From Onthophagus taurus (taxonomy: Eukaryota; Arthropoda; Insecta; Coleoptera; Scarabaeidae): a stretch of 64,000 nucleotides of DNA. How positions within the stretch are numbered: position 1 is the first letter of the stretch; each line of letters opens with the position of its first letter. Shown here one piece after another: positions 24,301 to 39,300 of the stretch. The notes beneath the pieces were generated by a model. It was not told where the DNA came from. It worked only from the letters and a program-made list of their open reading frames with translations, and did no database searches. Position numbers and translations under genes: made by a program. The DNA lies in the NCBI RefSeq assembly GCF_036711975.1, contig NC_091972.1:12839001-12903000 (forward strand), read 5' to 3'.

Positions 24301-27300
24301 CCTTAATCTCAGGCAAGTCCACTACATGAAGCATTGAAACACACACATATAGTCAGATAGTAACTACTTGGTAGACCACTAAGGACAACTTTTACCACGC
24401 AACACAAATTAACATTAAGAGTATAACGATGTAAATTTAGCTGGTAAGCAATATGGGAGGATAAGTTTGGCTCAATAAATTAATCCAATTTTCAAAGTTA
24501 CAAAATATATAAATTTTAATTATTAACAAAAATGTAACATGAAATTATTAAAAAAAATTTTTTTTTTAATATTAGTATGCGTTAGTAACATGGGTTTCAG
24601 TTTTTTCTGGGAGAATTGAAGTGGGAGGACACTTCATGAAATCTTTAGAAAGAATACAAAATTCATATAAAACCAGAAATTTTAAAAGTGGTTGTCTTAG
24701 GACAATAAAAGTGTAAAAAGTATTTATGGGGATCTACCTTTAATCGTTTATTAAGGTTTGCCTCAGCTGGTTCTAAATTGTTAATATCGTCGAGCTCAAA
24801 CCGAATTAGACATCACGAAGTAAATACAACTAGCGGTAGTGCAGATAAGGTTAGACCCAGGTTGACCCCCAGATGAAACGTGGCAAGAGGGTCAATTCAA
24901 AGTTTATAATAGCGATGGTGCATACTCAAAAAGCTTGATATTATATGACATGTCTTGCTTGTGTTGAATCATTCAAGAGATATAATGCATAATTTGCTAT
25001 TTATTTTTATCTTCTAAATAAATTCGCCTATCTAAATCTCATCCAGATCTCACTGCAACGAATATTATCATCGAGGCAATTTTATATGGACGAATTGCAC
25101 AGAAGCCTTTTATAAATAAATGAATTTGAGTAAAAACATTTAAGGTAAACCCTGTTAGAGTAGGAAAGAATTTTGTTTTCAGACGAATTAAGAAATAAAT
25201 CGATGAGGTTCAGACGAAAAAATATTCATTCGACAAAATTTGAAGTTGTTTTTCATGAAGAGGAGTAGGTTCACTCACACTCAATGATAGAATATGTGCA
25301 CCATGTTCAAATCAAATTAAATATATTATGTCCAGGTAAAATTTTGCCGACACAAAACGATAAACTCTAAGATGCTTATCCTTGTAGTTAATGTGTTAAG
25401 AATAGAATTCTTATATAAACCTCTAAGGTCTTTAGGCAGTATAAAGAGATTGACCACAATAAAAGAGAATAAACACGGGAATCTGCTAAATAAGAGAAAT
25501 AATATATGAAGGATAAGCTTTATACGCTATAAAAAAAAAGGTCGGAAAAGGGTTATATTGACGAAAATGAATATATATTTATAAAAACTCTTAGAGTTTA
25601 TTATTGATAAGACATCTATCAATTGATATACGGCTGAGCAAGGAGTACTAACTACTTTTACAAACTAAAAGGGTTCTAACTTTGAATAGCTCCTGCTTTA
25701 GTTCTCATTTATATACTCACTTGTTAAAAGATGGAGGGTCTTTATAAGATAAATGAAGTAAAAAAGCAGATGGAGTGAATAGTAGTTCTGTTATAATATG
25801 TGGTGTATAGATGATGACACAACTAACACCATATACCAAAAATTTGAAGAAGAGCTTTAAATAATTGAAGACGAACTTGCAAAATCAGACGAAGTAAAGC
25901 ACCAGACTATCGATTACAACTTGACATGCTAAAGAGAATGAGTAATGATACAAGTAATAAAAAATTAATTTAACTGTGGAAAGTAAAAAATATACGCTAT
26001 AATTGGAAATTGAGACAAATTGTATCAATTTATAGATAACACAATAACTACACTATGTATGTATTTGATAAGTTATCTAGATTAATGTTGGGATTAAAAA
26101 GAAATACAGTGAAATTCCCCTAACTCGAATCACTAAGGGAGCAGAAAAAAACTTCGAGTTATGGAGAATTCGAGTAGGAGAAAAATTAGTAGAATTTCAG
26201 CTCTAAAGAAAAAAAATTAGAAATGTTTTTTCTAATATTTTTTATATTTAAAACAGAAACCTTAATACGTAGAAAATTAAGTAGTAAATTACGTAGAAAA
26301 TTAATCAAGTTTTTTAAAGAAATCCGTAATTTTCTTTTGGCTTAAAGTGGACAACCGCTCTTTGTCGAAAAAATCTTTTATTAAATGTGAAGAATTATGA
26401 ATATTATCTGGAACATTCTCTATTGATAATACAAAGGTTTTCAAGCTTTCTAAGAGAGAAATAAGCGATAAGTATTTCATTTTCATCTGATTTTGAAACA
26501 ATAAGAATATTAGGTTTGTTTTGGTTCAAGAGTCTGTAGTTTCTGAGCCTGAGTCTATGTGGTTTGATTCTGTAGTTAAAATTACTTACAGAACGGATTC
26601 GAATATTTTATTCTTTGGTAAATTCGACTTATAGAAGTAAAAGTTGAAGAAATTCCATAATAGTTCGGTTCGAGTTACAGAGAAATTCGAGTTAGAGAGA
26701 TAAAAACACATTTGAAACCTAGCCAAACGCTTGAGCTTACGAAAATTATTCGACTTAGAGGATAATTCGAGATATAGAAGTCAACAGACACAAGTTTCTG
26801 CAATACCAAAACAGAAAATGGGCAATCTTTTAAAACATTTTAACTCTTACCCAAGAAAAGCCAATGGGTTCGTTAAATTGCTTATAATAGTGTTCATGGA
26901 CCACCTCAGTATGCAAACTAACACTCAAAATTATGAACATCTTTGAGAAAAATCACTAAAGTAGGTTAAGATATTTATATTATTTGCTAAATCTAAAAGG
27001 CACAGATTGCGAATTTGAATTATAGTAACACTATGTAGAATTATAGACCTATTACCTGCGAGTATTCAGAAACAATGTTGATTGCTTAAATGTCATAGAG
27101 GTTAAGTTGTAGAGAAGTAATGTTAATAGAAATAGAAAAACGAAAGAGATAAATTCCTTAATATAACTTGAACAACAAACAAAGGTAGAGGTAGAAAACA
27201 TAGGAAACATTCTGTATAAAATAAAGTATTTGATAAACAAGAATATATCAAAAGATACATTTCAAATATGATTTTTCTCACATATTAAACTTAACATAAT

Positions 27301-30300
27301 TGTAAATTTGAATTTGGATTAAAATATCGAGTTTTAGTTTAATTGCTCCTTTTCAAATTAAATAATTTCAACTATTGATTAAAATTTTCTAATGTGTACA
27401 TACCAGCTTTAAAATAATAATGCACAAATAACTAGGGCCCGGAACTTTTGTAACGGTACGATACGATTTACCCCCTCCACTTGTTCTCCTAGAAAATGAG
27501 TCGGTGGCGTCAAGTCAACTCACCTGATCGGTTGTTATTGACGACCGACGATCGGTTTTTTATTGCGCATCAATGTCAACATTGTCAACTGTCAGTACGA
27601 TTTCACTGTTGTTCAAATGTGCAGTATTCGACGCTTTTCATCCGCATAATTTCGTCAAATTTGCTATTTATCTTTCTTTAGTTACCTTTAATTGGAATTT
27701 GGAGTTCTGTTTGAGTTCGTATTATAGTTTTTTTTTTTAAGAATTGTTTTTATTTTCCCTTTGTGGTAAAATTGTTGTTCGGATTTGAAAATTGTTCAAC
27801 AAATTGTCGAAAACAATACCTTTAACTCTTAAGGAAAAATATGGTTCAATAGCTCAGTATTTTATTTATGCTCCACTTACAAGTTGTGATGTTGAAAGAT
27901 CATTTTCTAGGTACAAACACATTTTAACGTCAACTAGAACGTTATTTACAGATGAAAATTTAGGGATGGTTGTTTCAATATAGGTTAACAGCAATATTTT
28001 TATATCCGTATCCGATTTGTGATTGATATTACAAATCGGATCCTGTTTGTTTGAATTAAAGTTATAAAATATATTTTTTTTTAATATTTTCAAATCGTAC
28101 TGACAGTTGACACTGACGTCTGATAAACCGATTGTCGGTCGTCAACAACAACCGATGAGGTGAGTTGACTTGACGCCACCGACTTATTTTCTAGGAGAAC
28201 AAGTGGAGGGGGTAAATTGTATCGTTCGGTTACAAAAGTTCCGTGCCCTACAAATAACACACAACAACCCTATTCACTTTTAATAAATATCAAAGGGACG
28301 TTGACAATCACATAAAGAAACAAGTACAGTAAAACGAGACAAAGTGAATGGAGTAATTGTGCACTACAAAAAAATCTATAATCTTGATCAATTTCGGGTT
28401 GTCCTTAAATGGGGGAGGGATGTTTAATTTTTTAATTAATTCCAATAATCAACGTTTAATATAATTTTAATCAAGATAACTGAAAACATTTGGTTCCCAC
28501 TTTATCTCTCATAAAAGATAATTTTTTTCTGATATGATTGATGGTGACATTTTAATTAAATAGGGTAGGAACCAATTGTTAACAAAATCTAACAACTTTC
28601 TTATCCTTTTTTTGGTTTCATAAAATGGGTCTTCAACAACATACATCGAAAGAGCAACATTTACGTTGATAGACCTGAAAGGAAGTACTTGTAGTTTTGA
28701 TACTTACGTGAGGGTATCTTCTTAAAAACTTTTTTCGCCATAAATTCCTGAAACCGTTGCGCGTAGAAACCGGGTCTGTGCACAGAAACTGTATCCTAAA
28801 GAAAAAAATAAACACCAAAAATATTCAATGCGACCTAAAAAAAACCTACCCCATCGTGAATCATCGATTTCCACGTGTGTTCTAATTTCTTTTTTAACCT
28901 ATAACTCTGCAAAATGTCTATAATACCGATATAAAGCAAGAGTCGTTCACCTTTAGCGTTTCTTGCTGGAATACCACCAGGGCTGCACAACAAAAAGAAA
29001 ATGTTATAACTTTTTGTTTTTAATTTTAAATAAAAAGTACTAACGGAACATCATCTTCTTCATCTATTGGTTCAGATTCAGCTTGAATACTTTCCATTGC
29101 CGTTGAATGATGCACCAATCTTTGTTTTATTGATCTCGTTCTGTTTAGAGAAGCAGCTCCAATTCGATCGTCACGTTCCCGCTCTCTTTCAGCTTTTAAC
29201 ATTACCGCTGATGGATCGTTAAGATCTAATTCGCCGTCTTCAGGAACGTCATCTAAGTTAGATGGTGATCGTTTTTCCTGCTGAAATAAATTAGGTAAAA
29301 AGAAGCGATGTGGTATAGCAAAAAAAACAAACCGATTTTTCTCTTTGAGCTTGATCTAAATTATGAACACCAACCAACAAGCTGTAATCCATGATTTTAA
29401 AACTTTCTAAAACACGACAATCCCTTTGAATTGTCTTTATCAACGCGCTGTAGGTGTCAGCTTCTAATAAGATTCCTTCCGGATGGTGTTCCATAAAATC
29501 TAAATCTTTGAACGTTGGCGAACGCTTTTTTACTTCAGCTTTCGAAGCCTCGAAAAAAATAAAAATGTTAAAATAATAATATATGATGAGTTAATTTTTG
29601 ATTTCTTACTTTTCTTTTATAAGTGCTTCCTTTTAAATCGTACTTCATATGCATAGTAACATTACTTGGTAACAAATTGTTCATAACAACTAATCTAACG
29701 TTTTTACTATTACATTGATAACAATAAAGTCCGAAAAATTTTGGCAGCAAAGTTCTTGGGTTTTGGTTCAAGTTCATGTAGTAACCTAAAATTGATATAA
29801 AATCGATTATGTGATTCTCTTTTATAAAAATCACAATTTTGAAATACTTAAAATTTCTTTAAATACATCGTAACGTCAAGCACCTTTATATTAAAGTATA
29901 AAGTTTCCAGCCTATGTAATTTCAACTCCTTGGTGAAAACGTTCGACAGAACGTACAATTTCACCGTTTCAGTTTCGAATTACATCAACACCACACTTTA
30001 AAATAACAACAATAGAAACATAATGCTACCTGCTAAGAGTTTCTGCAAGAACTCCCCTTCCTTGTGTTGGACAGTCTTTATTATGAACTCGTCGTCTTCC
30101 GTCAAGTAAAAAATTGACCCACTAGCGCCAGGATTTGATAATTCCCTTAATGGAGAATTACACATCGACATCTACAAGTAACACCTTAAAAAATATTCTA
30201 TTTTTATAAACGAGAATTAAATCTTACTAAAAAGTCATCCGGTTGAATCCCGAAAAGATCTCGAAAGTACCTAAACGCAATGGGTGCATAATTTTTAAAC

Positions 30301-33300
30301 TTGAACTCGGAAAAATGATGAGCCGGAGTATGGTTGGACCCTTCGCTTGGAAAATTCGTCGTTTCGACAGTCATGAAATCTTGCATGAGTAGATCACGTT
30401 CTGGTTTTGATGCCAAACCTCCAACAGCATGTTGAATACCTTGAAAAAGATTGATAAATAAATATGAATAAATAAAATAATTTCTTAAAATAAAAATACA
30501 ATCATGACCTTTCAAGAAATAAATCTAAAAATTGTTTCAAGTTATTTAAAGGTGCTACATTGCATGCCCATGAACGTCATCCATTCATAACTCGAAAGTA
30601 GAATTGGACAGAAATACAACAACATTTTTAGACCAGGTGAAACAGTTGCGTCAATCATACCCGACAAATGTCCATTATTAGATCGGGGTAATTTATTAAT
30701 AATGAATTTTGACGTCTAAAGTTAATAAGATGGTGATAATTTATTGGAACGACCTCGCCTCGTTACGTCACAATTGTCACCTTATTCACACGATTTTAAA
30801 CGGTAAATTATTGGACGTTTTACAATAAGGTTGTTCCTTTTCAAACTAACAATAAAAACCAATCGAATCTAATCGACCTATCAACCGGAAATTAACTTTT
30901 CTTTTCAAGGTCAAGTTTTCTAGCACCTAATTGCCAATAAATATCCAAAAAAAATTAACATTAAAAAACTTTCTCTTAAAAAAAGAGAAAGTTAATTGTA
31001 TTACTAATTCAATTAAACGATACAAATCAAACAAAGTTAATCAATTTGATAACGACAAAAGTAATAAAGATGTTATTATTATACAAGAAAGTGTAATATA
31101 AAATATAATTAGAATTCCTTTGATTTAAAGCAGTAAGTATCAGATACTCGATTAACACCAAAAGATGATGAGGTAGTAAAAAAGGGTGATGAAATGAACG
31201 TGGTCAAGTAGTACTTGACTGAATTACAAGAACACAAGCTTCTAAAGATCTTAGCTTCTTTAAACAGGCGATATGGTGACCATGAACTGATCAAATATTT
31301 GAAAAATAAAAAAATCTGAAATATTTATTTTTGTGCAAGAAGTTACAAAAGACATTTTTGTTGAATAAAACATTATTGTAACACTGGCAAGATGCCTATA
31401 GAGTGGTAATCTTTGGCGTTCTGCCCGAGAAGTTTGAACATACACGTTGGTTGTTATCAGTTTGCGCCACTTTACCGTTTTCCTGTTTAGTAAAGGTCTC
31501 GCCTAGAGAATTATTCAAGGCGTGAAAACGTTTAAAGGAGACGAGAAAGTAGTCGAAATCGGGAAAATTACTAAATTGATACGAAAACTTTTGAAGTAAA
31601 TTTCTAGAAAATCGCAATTACACAGAGATTTTCGACTGCAATCTCTTAATTCCATATCGCTCTTAAGCTTTCACCAGTGTAGAATAACAGTAGTAATAAC
31701 AATTCTAGAAATTTCCTAATTTGATTTATTAATTGAGAACAAATATTTACTCGGCGCCGATTAACAGAGAACCGCTTTGTCTGCCAACGAATCAAAAAAA
31801 GAAATTAATCAAAACGATTTTGTAAATAGACGGAAACAATTTTGGCTGTCCGTAAATTTATTTATAAAGCTGTATCAATTACAGAGAACCTGTCGTAACA
31901 AACAATTCTATTGAACGAGATGTTACTGGGAATCCATTTAATCATCACATTTAATTTTAAATATGGAATAACAAAATCATTAGTATCGATCTAATGAATG
32001 GTAATTAGAATTTAGAATATAAAAATTTAAAGGTAAATTGATAATTCGTCGTGAGAAAGATCGTCTCACAAATAATTATTTAATATTATAAAAATATACG
32101 TAAAAAATGTTAAGATTTTTGTGACTATTGTAATCCGTTTAAGATAAACAGCACTTTTTTTTTTTAGTCTACCGCATAAAAGCTATAAATTGACGATCTA
32201 ATTATAGTTTTACGTCACTAAATCCACAGAAAAAGACAAAATTATATGTTATTATATGTATTAACACATCATGAATTCAATTACTGTGGTTTTTATTATG
32301 TACACGATAATAACAATTATAATTGCGAACATTAGGTTCGCAATTTTATTATTTTAATGTATACAATCATTACATTACTCATCATATTCTCTTTTCTTTT
32401 TTGTCTTTCATCGATTAAACAAAGATTAGTGATTATCGCAACTTTATCAATTGCGTGCTTCTTTTAGGTTTTTAAAAGAACGAGTCGAAGAGAAACCGTG
32501 AACTTAATCCCATTGTGACCGCCGCAGTTGGAAGTCCGAAAAGTTTTCGGATATGATGGTGACTCATTACTGATTTCGAAAAGATAACTATTATCTAAAC
32601 CTTGTAAAGGTTTCTTGTAAATTGATATTTTCGTGAATATCCGATATTTTGCAATAACATAACCGTTATGAGTACCATTAGTGATGAGTAAATACTTAAT
32701 TTTATACACTTTCTTGCTATAGAATCCTAAGAAAACTCAAAGCACAATAAACATTTTCATATTTGTAAAAAAAGCTTAAAATTGTTTATCTGCAAGAATA
32801 TATACCAAACTTTTTGTCTCTCGAGAAATTTTGTGGCAAAATTTGCAAATACTCTATTTTACTTCAAAATCGACACCTTTCTATATAAAAATTCTTCGCC
32901 AATTGCGGTTCTTCAGTGAATTTGGTTGTTCTTTATTGATTTATTGATCAAAGTCTTGATGGCATACATAATGAAAAACGTTGATAAACATAATACTTAA
33001 TTTTCCCCAAAATTAATGTAACGTTTTTTTACCACTGTCGGATTTGTAGATATAATTCAGATACCTGCATATAAACGAGATATAAATATGAAACACATCG
33101 TCTCGGCAGACAGTACCTTACATAAATGAGTTTTGAAACTGAAAAACATTTCACAAAACAACACTGTGTACGGATTCTCATTCTGGACATCTTAAAAAAG
33201 CTTTAGGAAAAGGAATATTTTAAATCGCCAATTCGCTTTTAATCGGCTTAAATTTAAGCATTTAAAATGACGACATAATCATTGCTTAAACATTAAGGAT

Positions 33301-36300
33301 TTTGACAATTGAAGACGTTAGAGCAACAACGGTACATGCCACACAACTAACTTTTTGAGAAAATCAACATTTTAATTTGTAATTAAATCGTGAAATAATA
33401 AGAAGTAAGATAAAAATTCTATAATATTTACTATTTGAAACTTGCTTATTTCTCTTCGATGAAAACTGAAGATTTTTTTTGAAAAACAGCGCTTTCAATG
33501 ACAAAATTTAATTTATGTCAAAATAGTGTGGCTTAGACCCTCATTACATGAAAATGTATTCAAAAATGATAAGTCGAGAAGGTAGTCCAGTAGCTATTAC
33601 CTAAGACATCAAATTCATAATGGCAACAATAAAGAGTCTGAAATAAGTGAAAATTTGAAATAAAAATAACTAGATAAGAACAAAAACACATTTAATTCAT
33701 GAAATAGTCACAACAAACAAAAAAACAAAAAATAACACACAATAAACATTATTAAATTTTCTAATAAATTAAGATGAATTTTATTTTACTTTTCGTCGTC
33801 AATGTCGCTGAAGTTGTCTAAATGTTCTCTGTCATCATCTATAGTCGGTACACTATTTACATTATTATTTTCACCAACACCAATCTCCCTATAAAAATTT
33901 TGATAAATCGGAGGTATATACTTTAGAAGTGCGAAAAGATTGGATAGTTTCTTTTGGTTTAATTGAATGGGAGCATCATATTTTTTTTTTAATCTTTTAT
34001 TAACATATTTACAGATCTTCTTATACCTCTTTTACCTATATTTACTGTTTTATATTCTTCGTTCCAAATGTGTTTAAAGAACATTACATTTGGATTGTCT
34101 TGTACAAATTTAAAAGCACAGATTTTACTGAAATTCAGCTTATCCTTATTATCAGCCGCAGTTTTTTTTGTTATTTTCATCTGTAGGTCTTTAAAAGATA
34201 AAATGTCTTCTTGTTCAAGTATAATAACATTGAAAGGATTCTTCCTTTTTGCTTTTAAAACAGCTTGGTACCAGTCCTCAGGACAATATACTTGTTTTAA
34301 ATAGTTGCGCTTGTATTTTTCTATAACTGCAAAATCACGATCAGATGGAAGATGCGTGTGACCGACTACTAAAAATCTGTGCTCTATGCTCTGAAAAAAA
34401 TTTTCTCGTATTAGTTGTTGCCATAAACAAATGACGTAACTTACGGCAACAACGGTACAAGCCACATTTTAAAAAAAAGTGAGTTATTTAATTTTTTTAT
34501 ATCAGTAAATATTGCGCAGGTCAAAATAAAAATTGGACCATTGTTTGTTTATGGCAACAACTAATACGAGAAAATTTTTTTAAGAGCATAGAGCACAGAT
34601 TTTTATTGATTTCTCTCTACCATTAAGTATTATTGAGCTTTTACTTCTCACCATAGTTAACGATCGTAGAGTCTCGCCCACAATCCACCTTGCCTTTAAT
34701 TTCTCTCTATCAATTAGTATTGTAGAATCTCGGCCGCAAGCGACCTTGGCTTTAAATTCTCCCCACCGTTAACCATCATAGAGCCTTGTCGGCAAGCGAC
34801 CTCTGCTTTAATTTCTTTCTACCATTAACGATTATAGAACCTCGCCTGCAAGTGACCTCGGCTTTAACTTCTGTCCATCGTTAACGATCATAGAGCCTAG
34901 CCCACAAGTGACCTTGCCTTTAATTTCTCTCTATCATTAAGTATTGTAGAGCCTCGGTCGGAAGCAACCTCGGCTTTAACTTCTTTCTATCATTAAGTAT
35001 TGCAGAGCCTCGGCTACCACACCGGTATTAATGTGCACTTCATTTATAACGTGTTTCTATTTGACCCTATTATAATAAAACTAACGCAGCGTCGCTATTT
35101 ATACACGGTTTAATAATTAAGTGTCTCGAAAATGTTGAAACATTTTTATTTATAAAATCAGTTGTTTCCAAAATGATATAAAGATCCTAAGGAGTATAAA
35201 AAAGAATACACCAACTTTCACATATCCAAATTCGTCAATTGAGAAGTACTCGACTGAGCAGATTGAGGATACTTAATATTGGTCAACGTGACTAAAGTGT
35301 TGACGTTAACGGAGAATATATGACTAGATTTTTTTTCAACCTACATTTTTTTTGCAAGAATTACCTTGCATACAATTAAAATTAATAGTAATTAGTACTA
35401 CTTTGTAATTAGAATAAGAATTGTAAGAGAGGGATTTAAAAACATGAAGATAATTAAAAGAGAATCAATCTTGTTCGACATAAAGCTTCTAGAGTTAATC
35501 AAGTCAACTAAACGTATGACAACACAAAATGTAGACATGTTCTGTTAATTTCGTTTATGTAGTGATACCACCACACGTGTGCTATGGACGCATAACTAAT
35601 TTAACACAATTTCATTTATTCAGATAATAATGTCACTGAAATATTCATTTCAACATGTAATCATATTAGTATAGAGGGTAGCAATACTAATTTTATAAAA
35701 TATTAGATTATAAAATAATTTTTTTAATTTAAATTAAAGGAAATTAAATATATTATCACAAATTTATTAATTCATAACTTAAACATAACAATTTTTTAAA
35801 TAAATGTTTTTTGATGTTACAAATTTAGCTCCGAAAACCGGAAATATTTAAAAATAAAATTATCATTATTAAAATGATGATAAAAGTGTCCACAAACATT
35901 AAAGCCATCAATATTTGAATTGAGTTTGCTTAAAACATCAATATTAAACCTCCGCTTTTAACAAAACATTTTTGATAAATTAACTCTTTTATCAGCAAGG
36001 TCAGTGAATGTAGGAGTACGCAAACTCCGCTCTTCACATATTAACCAAATTGGATTTGTTCGTAAACATGCAAGAATCTTTCGATCACATCACCTGATAT
36101 TTATCGTTTTTCTTTATGATGAAGTATGGTTTTGAGATCGATTTGAAATAGACCGATTGTGAAATCAAATTTTTGCTTAAAATCGTGTTTTCATCCGTTC
36201 ATGATACCATTAAGCGCAGAGAAATACGGCGTTTACCGAACAAAATGTACTAAAAGGCATAAATCATTTGAATTTACGATCAGCTATTTCTGTGCGTACA

Positions 36301-39300
36301 ACAGAAAAAAAAGGGAAGGATTTCAGATTATGTATAGATTAAAATGCAAATATTAAGAAATGTTGGTTGCGACACAAACCAAACCTTCTTGTATTTAGGT
36401 TACACTTTTGAGTAAAGGTCATATATCACCGGAGGTCTTACTCGTTAAAAGTTTTTAAGAAGAGCTCAAATTAAACCCGGATGACGGCTCTTCGAAAGTT
36501 TCTGTTCGAGGAAATTAGTTTTTCCGTCCAATATAATAAATGAAACTCCCAAAATTTATTTCGATTTTACATTTGAAAGGCTTTAGAAAAGAAAATCGTT
36601 AAACAATGAAATTGCAATTTATTATCTATAATCTTATACTTTATATACCGAATATAATAACAATTATAACGGAGATAACTTAATAAGGGAACAATTTAAT
36701 AAGCAATTCAGGTGTTAAATTATTTGAAAATTACACCAAAAACTACTTATATAAGATAACCTTGCGTAACGTTAATAATAACCATGAAGCAATTTCCCAT
36801 GAAATCCATTGATTGTCGTAATTTTTTAAACAGAGAGAAAGATTTATCAACACATTTTTTTATTGGCTAATCGGTTCATCATATATTTCAAAGAAATAAA
36901 TAATAGAATTTATCTTTCAAAAGGTAATTATATAATCACCATTAATAAGCAGAAATAAGGATTTTTTTTATGCATTTTAGTCTAAATCTAATCTAAAGCT
37001 AATATTGAATAGGAATGAATAGGAGGAGTGCGATATTTAATTTTTATGATTTGCAATTTGAATTAAAGTCATACCAATTTGAATTTTTTTTCTAAGTCCA
37101 CTAGTGTAACCAAAGTAAATTTCCTTTTCAGCAACCATTTTTCTTCAACTTCACAAATCAAAAAAAAAAACTTCACTTAATTCTTTACACCGAACTAAAC
37201 TGAAAACTGTACGTACGCCGTTACATTTCACGGCAGACTGAAGAGGAAACCTAGAGTACCGAATAATTAAGAGCCACACGATGTAGATAAGATTACGTCG
37301 CGCAACTATGAACAGGTTAGCGGAGATCAAGGAACTTTTTTTTCCAGTTCAAAGGCGTTGAAATATTTTTCGTGTTTAATTAAAATAAAACAAACCATTA
37401 AAATTTGATAAATATTACTTGTCGATTTGTTTTAACTTGTTGCCTTGATCGCTGCCGACACAAAACTGCTGTGAGCGTCCGACCGCTTTCACTAGATAAA
37501 ATATTGATAACTATACACTGCCTACTCATACCAAAAACCAAACGACACATACACGAACCGAATAAATAAAAACAGATTTATTACGAACCAGGAACCACTA
37601 TACACTTGGGTGTTACGTTGAAAAGACGATAACATTAACTGATGATTAATTTAAATTACGTCAAAATAATTAATAATACATAGATAAGTAACATTATACG
37701 AATGTGGTAGTGATGTAAACTGTTATATTTTGAGTAAATAGGTAATACCAATTCAATTTCTCTTTTTAATACAGTTGTGTAAGATTCGATGACGAATAAG
37801 TCTAATCTATTTTTGGTAAACTAATTGATAATGAGCCAGTGAATCAGTTTGTTATTGTGTAATTAGTTGTTTTTGTTTATTTTTAAAGTGTTAATAAAAT
37901 TAGAAACACTTCAACCATTTATTGATTAAATATCAAATTAAAAAAATATTAATTAATAATTCATAGCAATTTTATCATCCACAATTTGTCAATTCAGTAA
38001 TACCTAGAGCTTAAAATCAGTAAATCTTCCCTAGGGATTAAACAGGTTTCTGTGATACAAGCAAAATGGATATAAGTAATGGAACGTTGTGGTGTATCAG
38101 GAGATTTGGAGGATTCGTGGAAGGAAGCTGTTTTTTTTATGGGAATCGGTCTAATACTGCAGACAATGTTCAATCTTCGAGGAACCTTAACAACTCAGAT
38201 CATAAGTAACACGTTATAGACAACAACCCGGACAGTAACAAATCTCAAGATTGGAGATAGCTTTTATCAACAATTACAAAACACTCTTGACAATATCACA
38301 AAGCAGGACGAAATTATAAGAATGGGTGATCCCATTGCGAAGATTGATAGCGAAATAGTGAAGGGCCTAAAAACAAATTCAAGGAAGAGATCTTTAACGA
38401 CTAAGAAATAAATGTGAGTCTTGAGCTCCACAAATATAGAAACTAATCATAACCAGATTGCAATTAAATATAATAGGAGTGGTTGAAGATGCAATGAGAA
38501 GGAAAAAGATATTACAAGATATCCGCAAAGGAATGAGAAAAACATTTCTAACTATCTCAGTTTAACAACTATATCATATAAAAAAAGCCAACTAATAATC
38601 GAGGAATAACTTCTTAAGTTCAATACTAAACTTAATAACAAAGATAATAGCCGATGAAATTGCATAAAAAAAATAGCGAAGAACAGACATTTCAGTACAT
38701 CTATAGACCAACACCATCTATCAATTAGCAAAGAATTGAATAGCAACTATGTATGTTGTTCAAACGGTTGATAATTCTTAAAACAAAGAACTTGTTGGAG
38801 ATACCATGTTGACAGAAGCAGGGAAACCAGCCAAGTTTGCCCGGGAAGATAACCGAAACGCTATCTATAAGGAAAGGCTCACATTAACATTGCAAGATAG
38901 ACCGTAATAGTGCTAACTTAATAAGCTGAAGAAAAACAGGATAATTTCCTTGAGTGGAGAGGTGATGAATTATTTAAGTTGTTATTGACACAGTAATTAA
39001 ATTAGTTGCAGAGATTCCGTACAAGTTCCACATTCTCTATAATTGATTAGATGGATCTGCCCACAATTACCACATTAATACAAGGTTTTATTCTTATTGC
39101 ATTTTACATGCTTGGATTCTTCATATTTAACGCATTTTAACTTCAGAAAACGGTAATTTTCGAGTTCTATACCATTCTAAATTTGTTTTGGCTCTTGGTC
39201 CTTCAGATGTATTAGGTTAGTCTAATAACCTTAATTACACTATCTATAAGTTAAACCAAGACGTAGATATAATATTATATCTAGTTAGGTAGAATAATGC

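Noticed and set aside
25780..25960. Possible RT motif ([17 protein letters not shown]) on the plus strand
   Set aside because: Too short and without flanking RT blocks; it might be LINE debris but cannot be supported.
32464..32709. 81-codon minus ORF with mixed composition in PIP5K intron 3
   Set aside because: No domain, no convincing splice sites in phase with PIP5K, and no known protein recognised.
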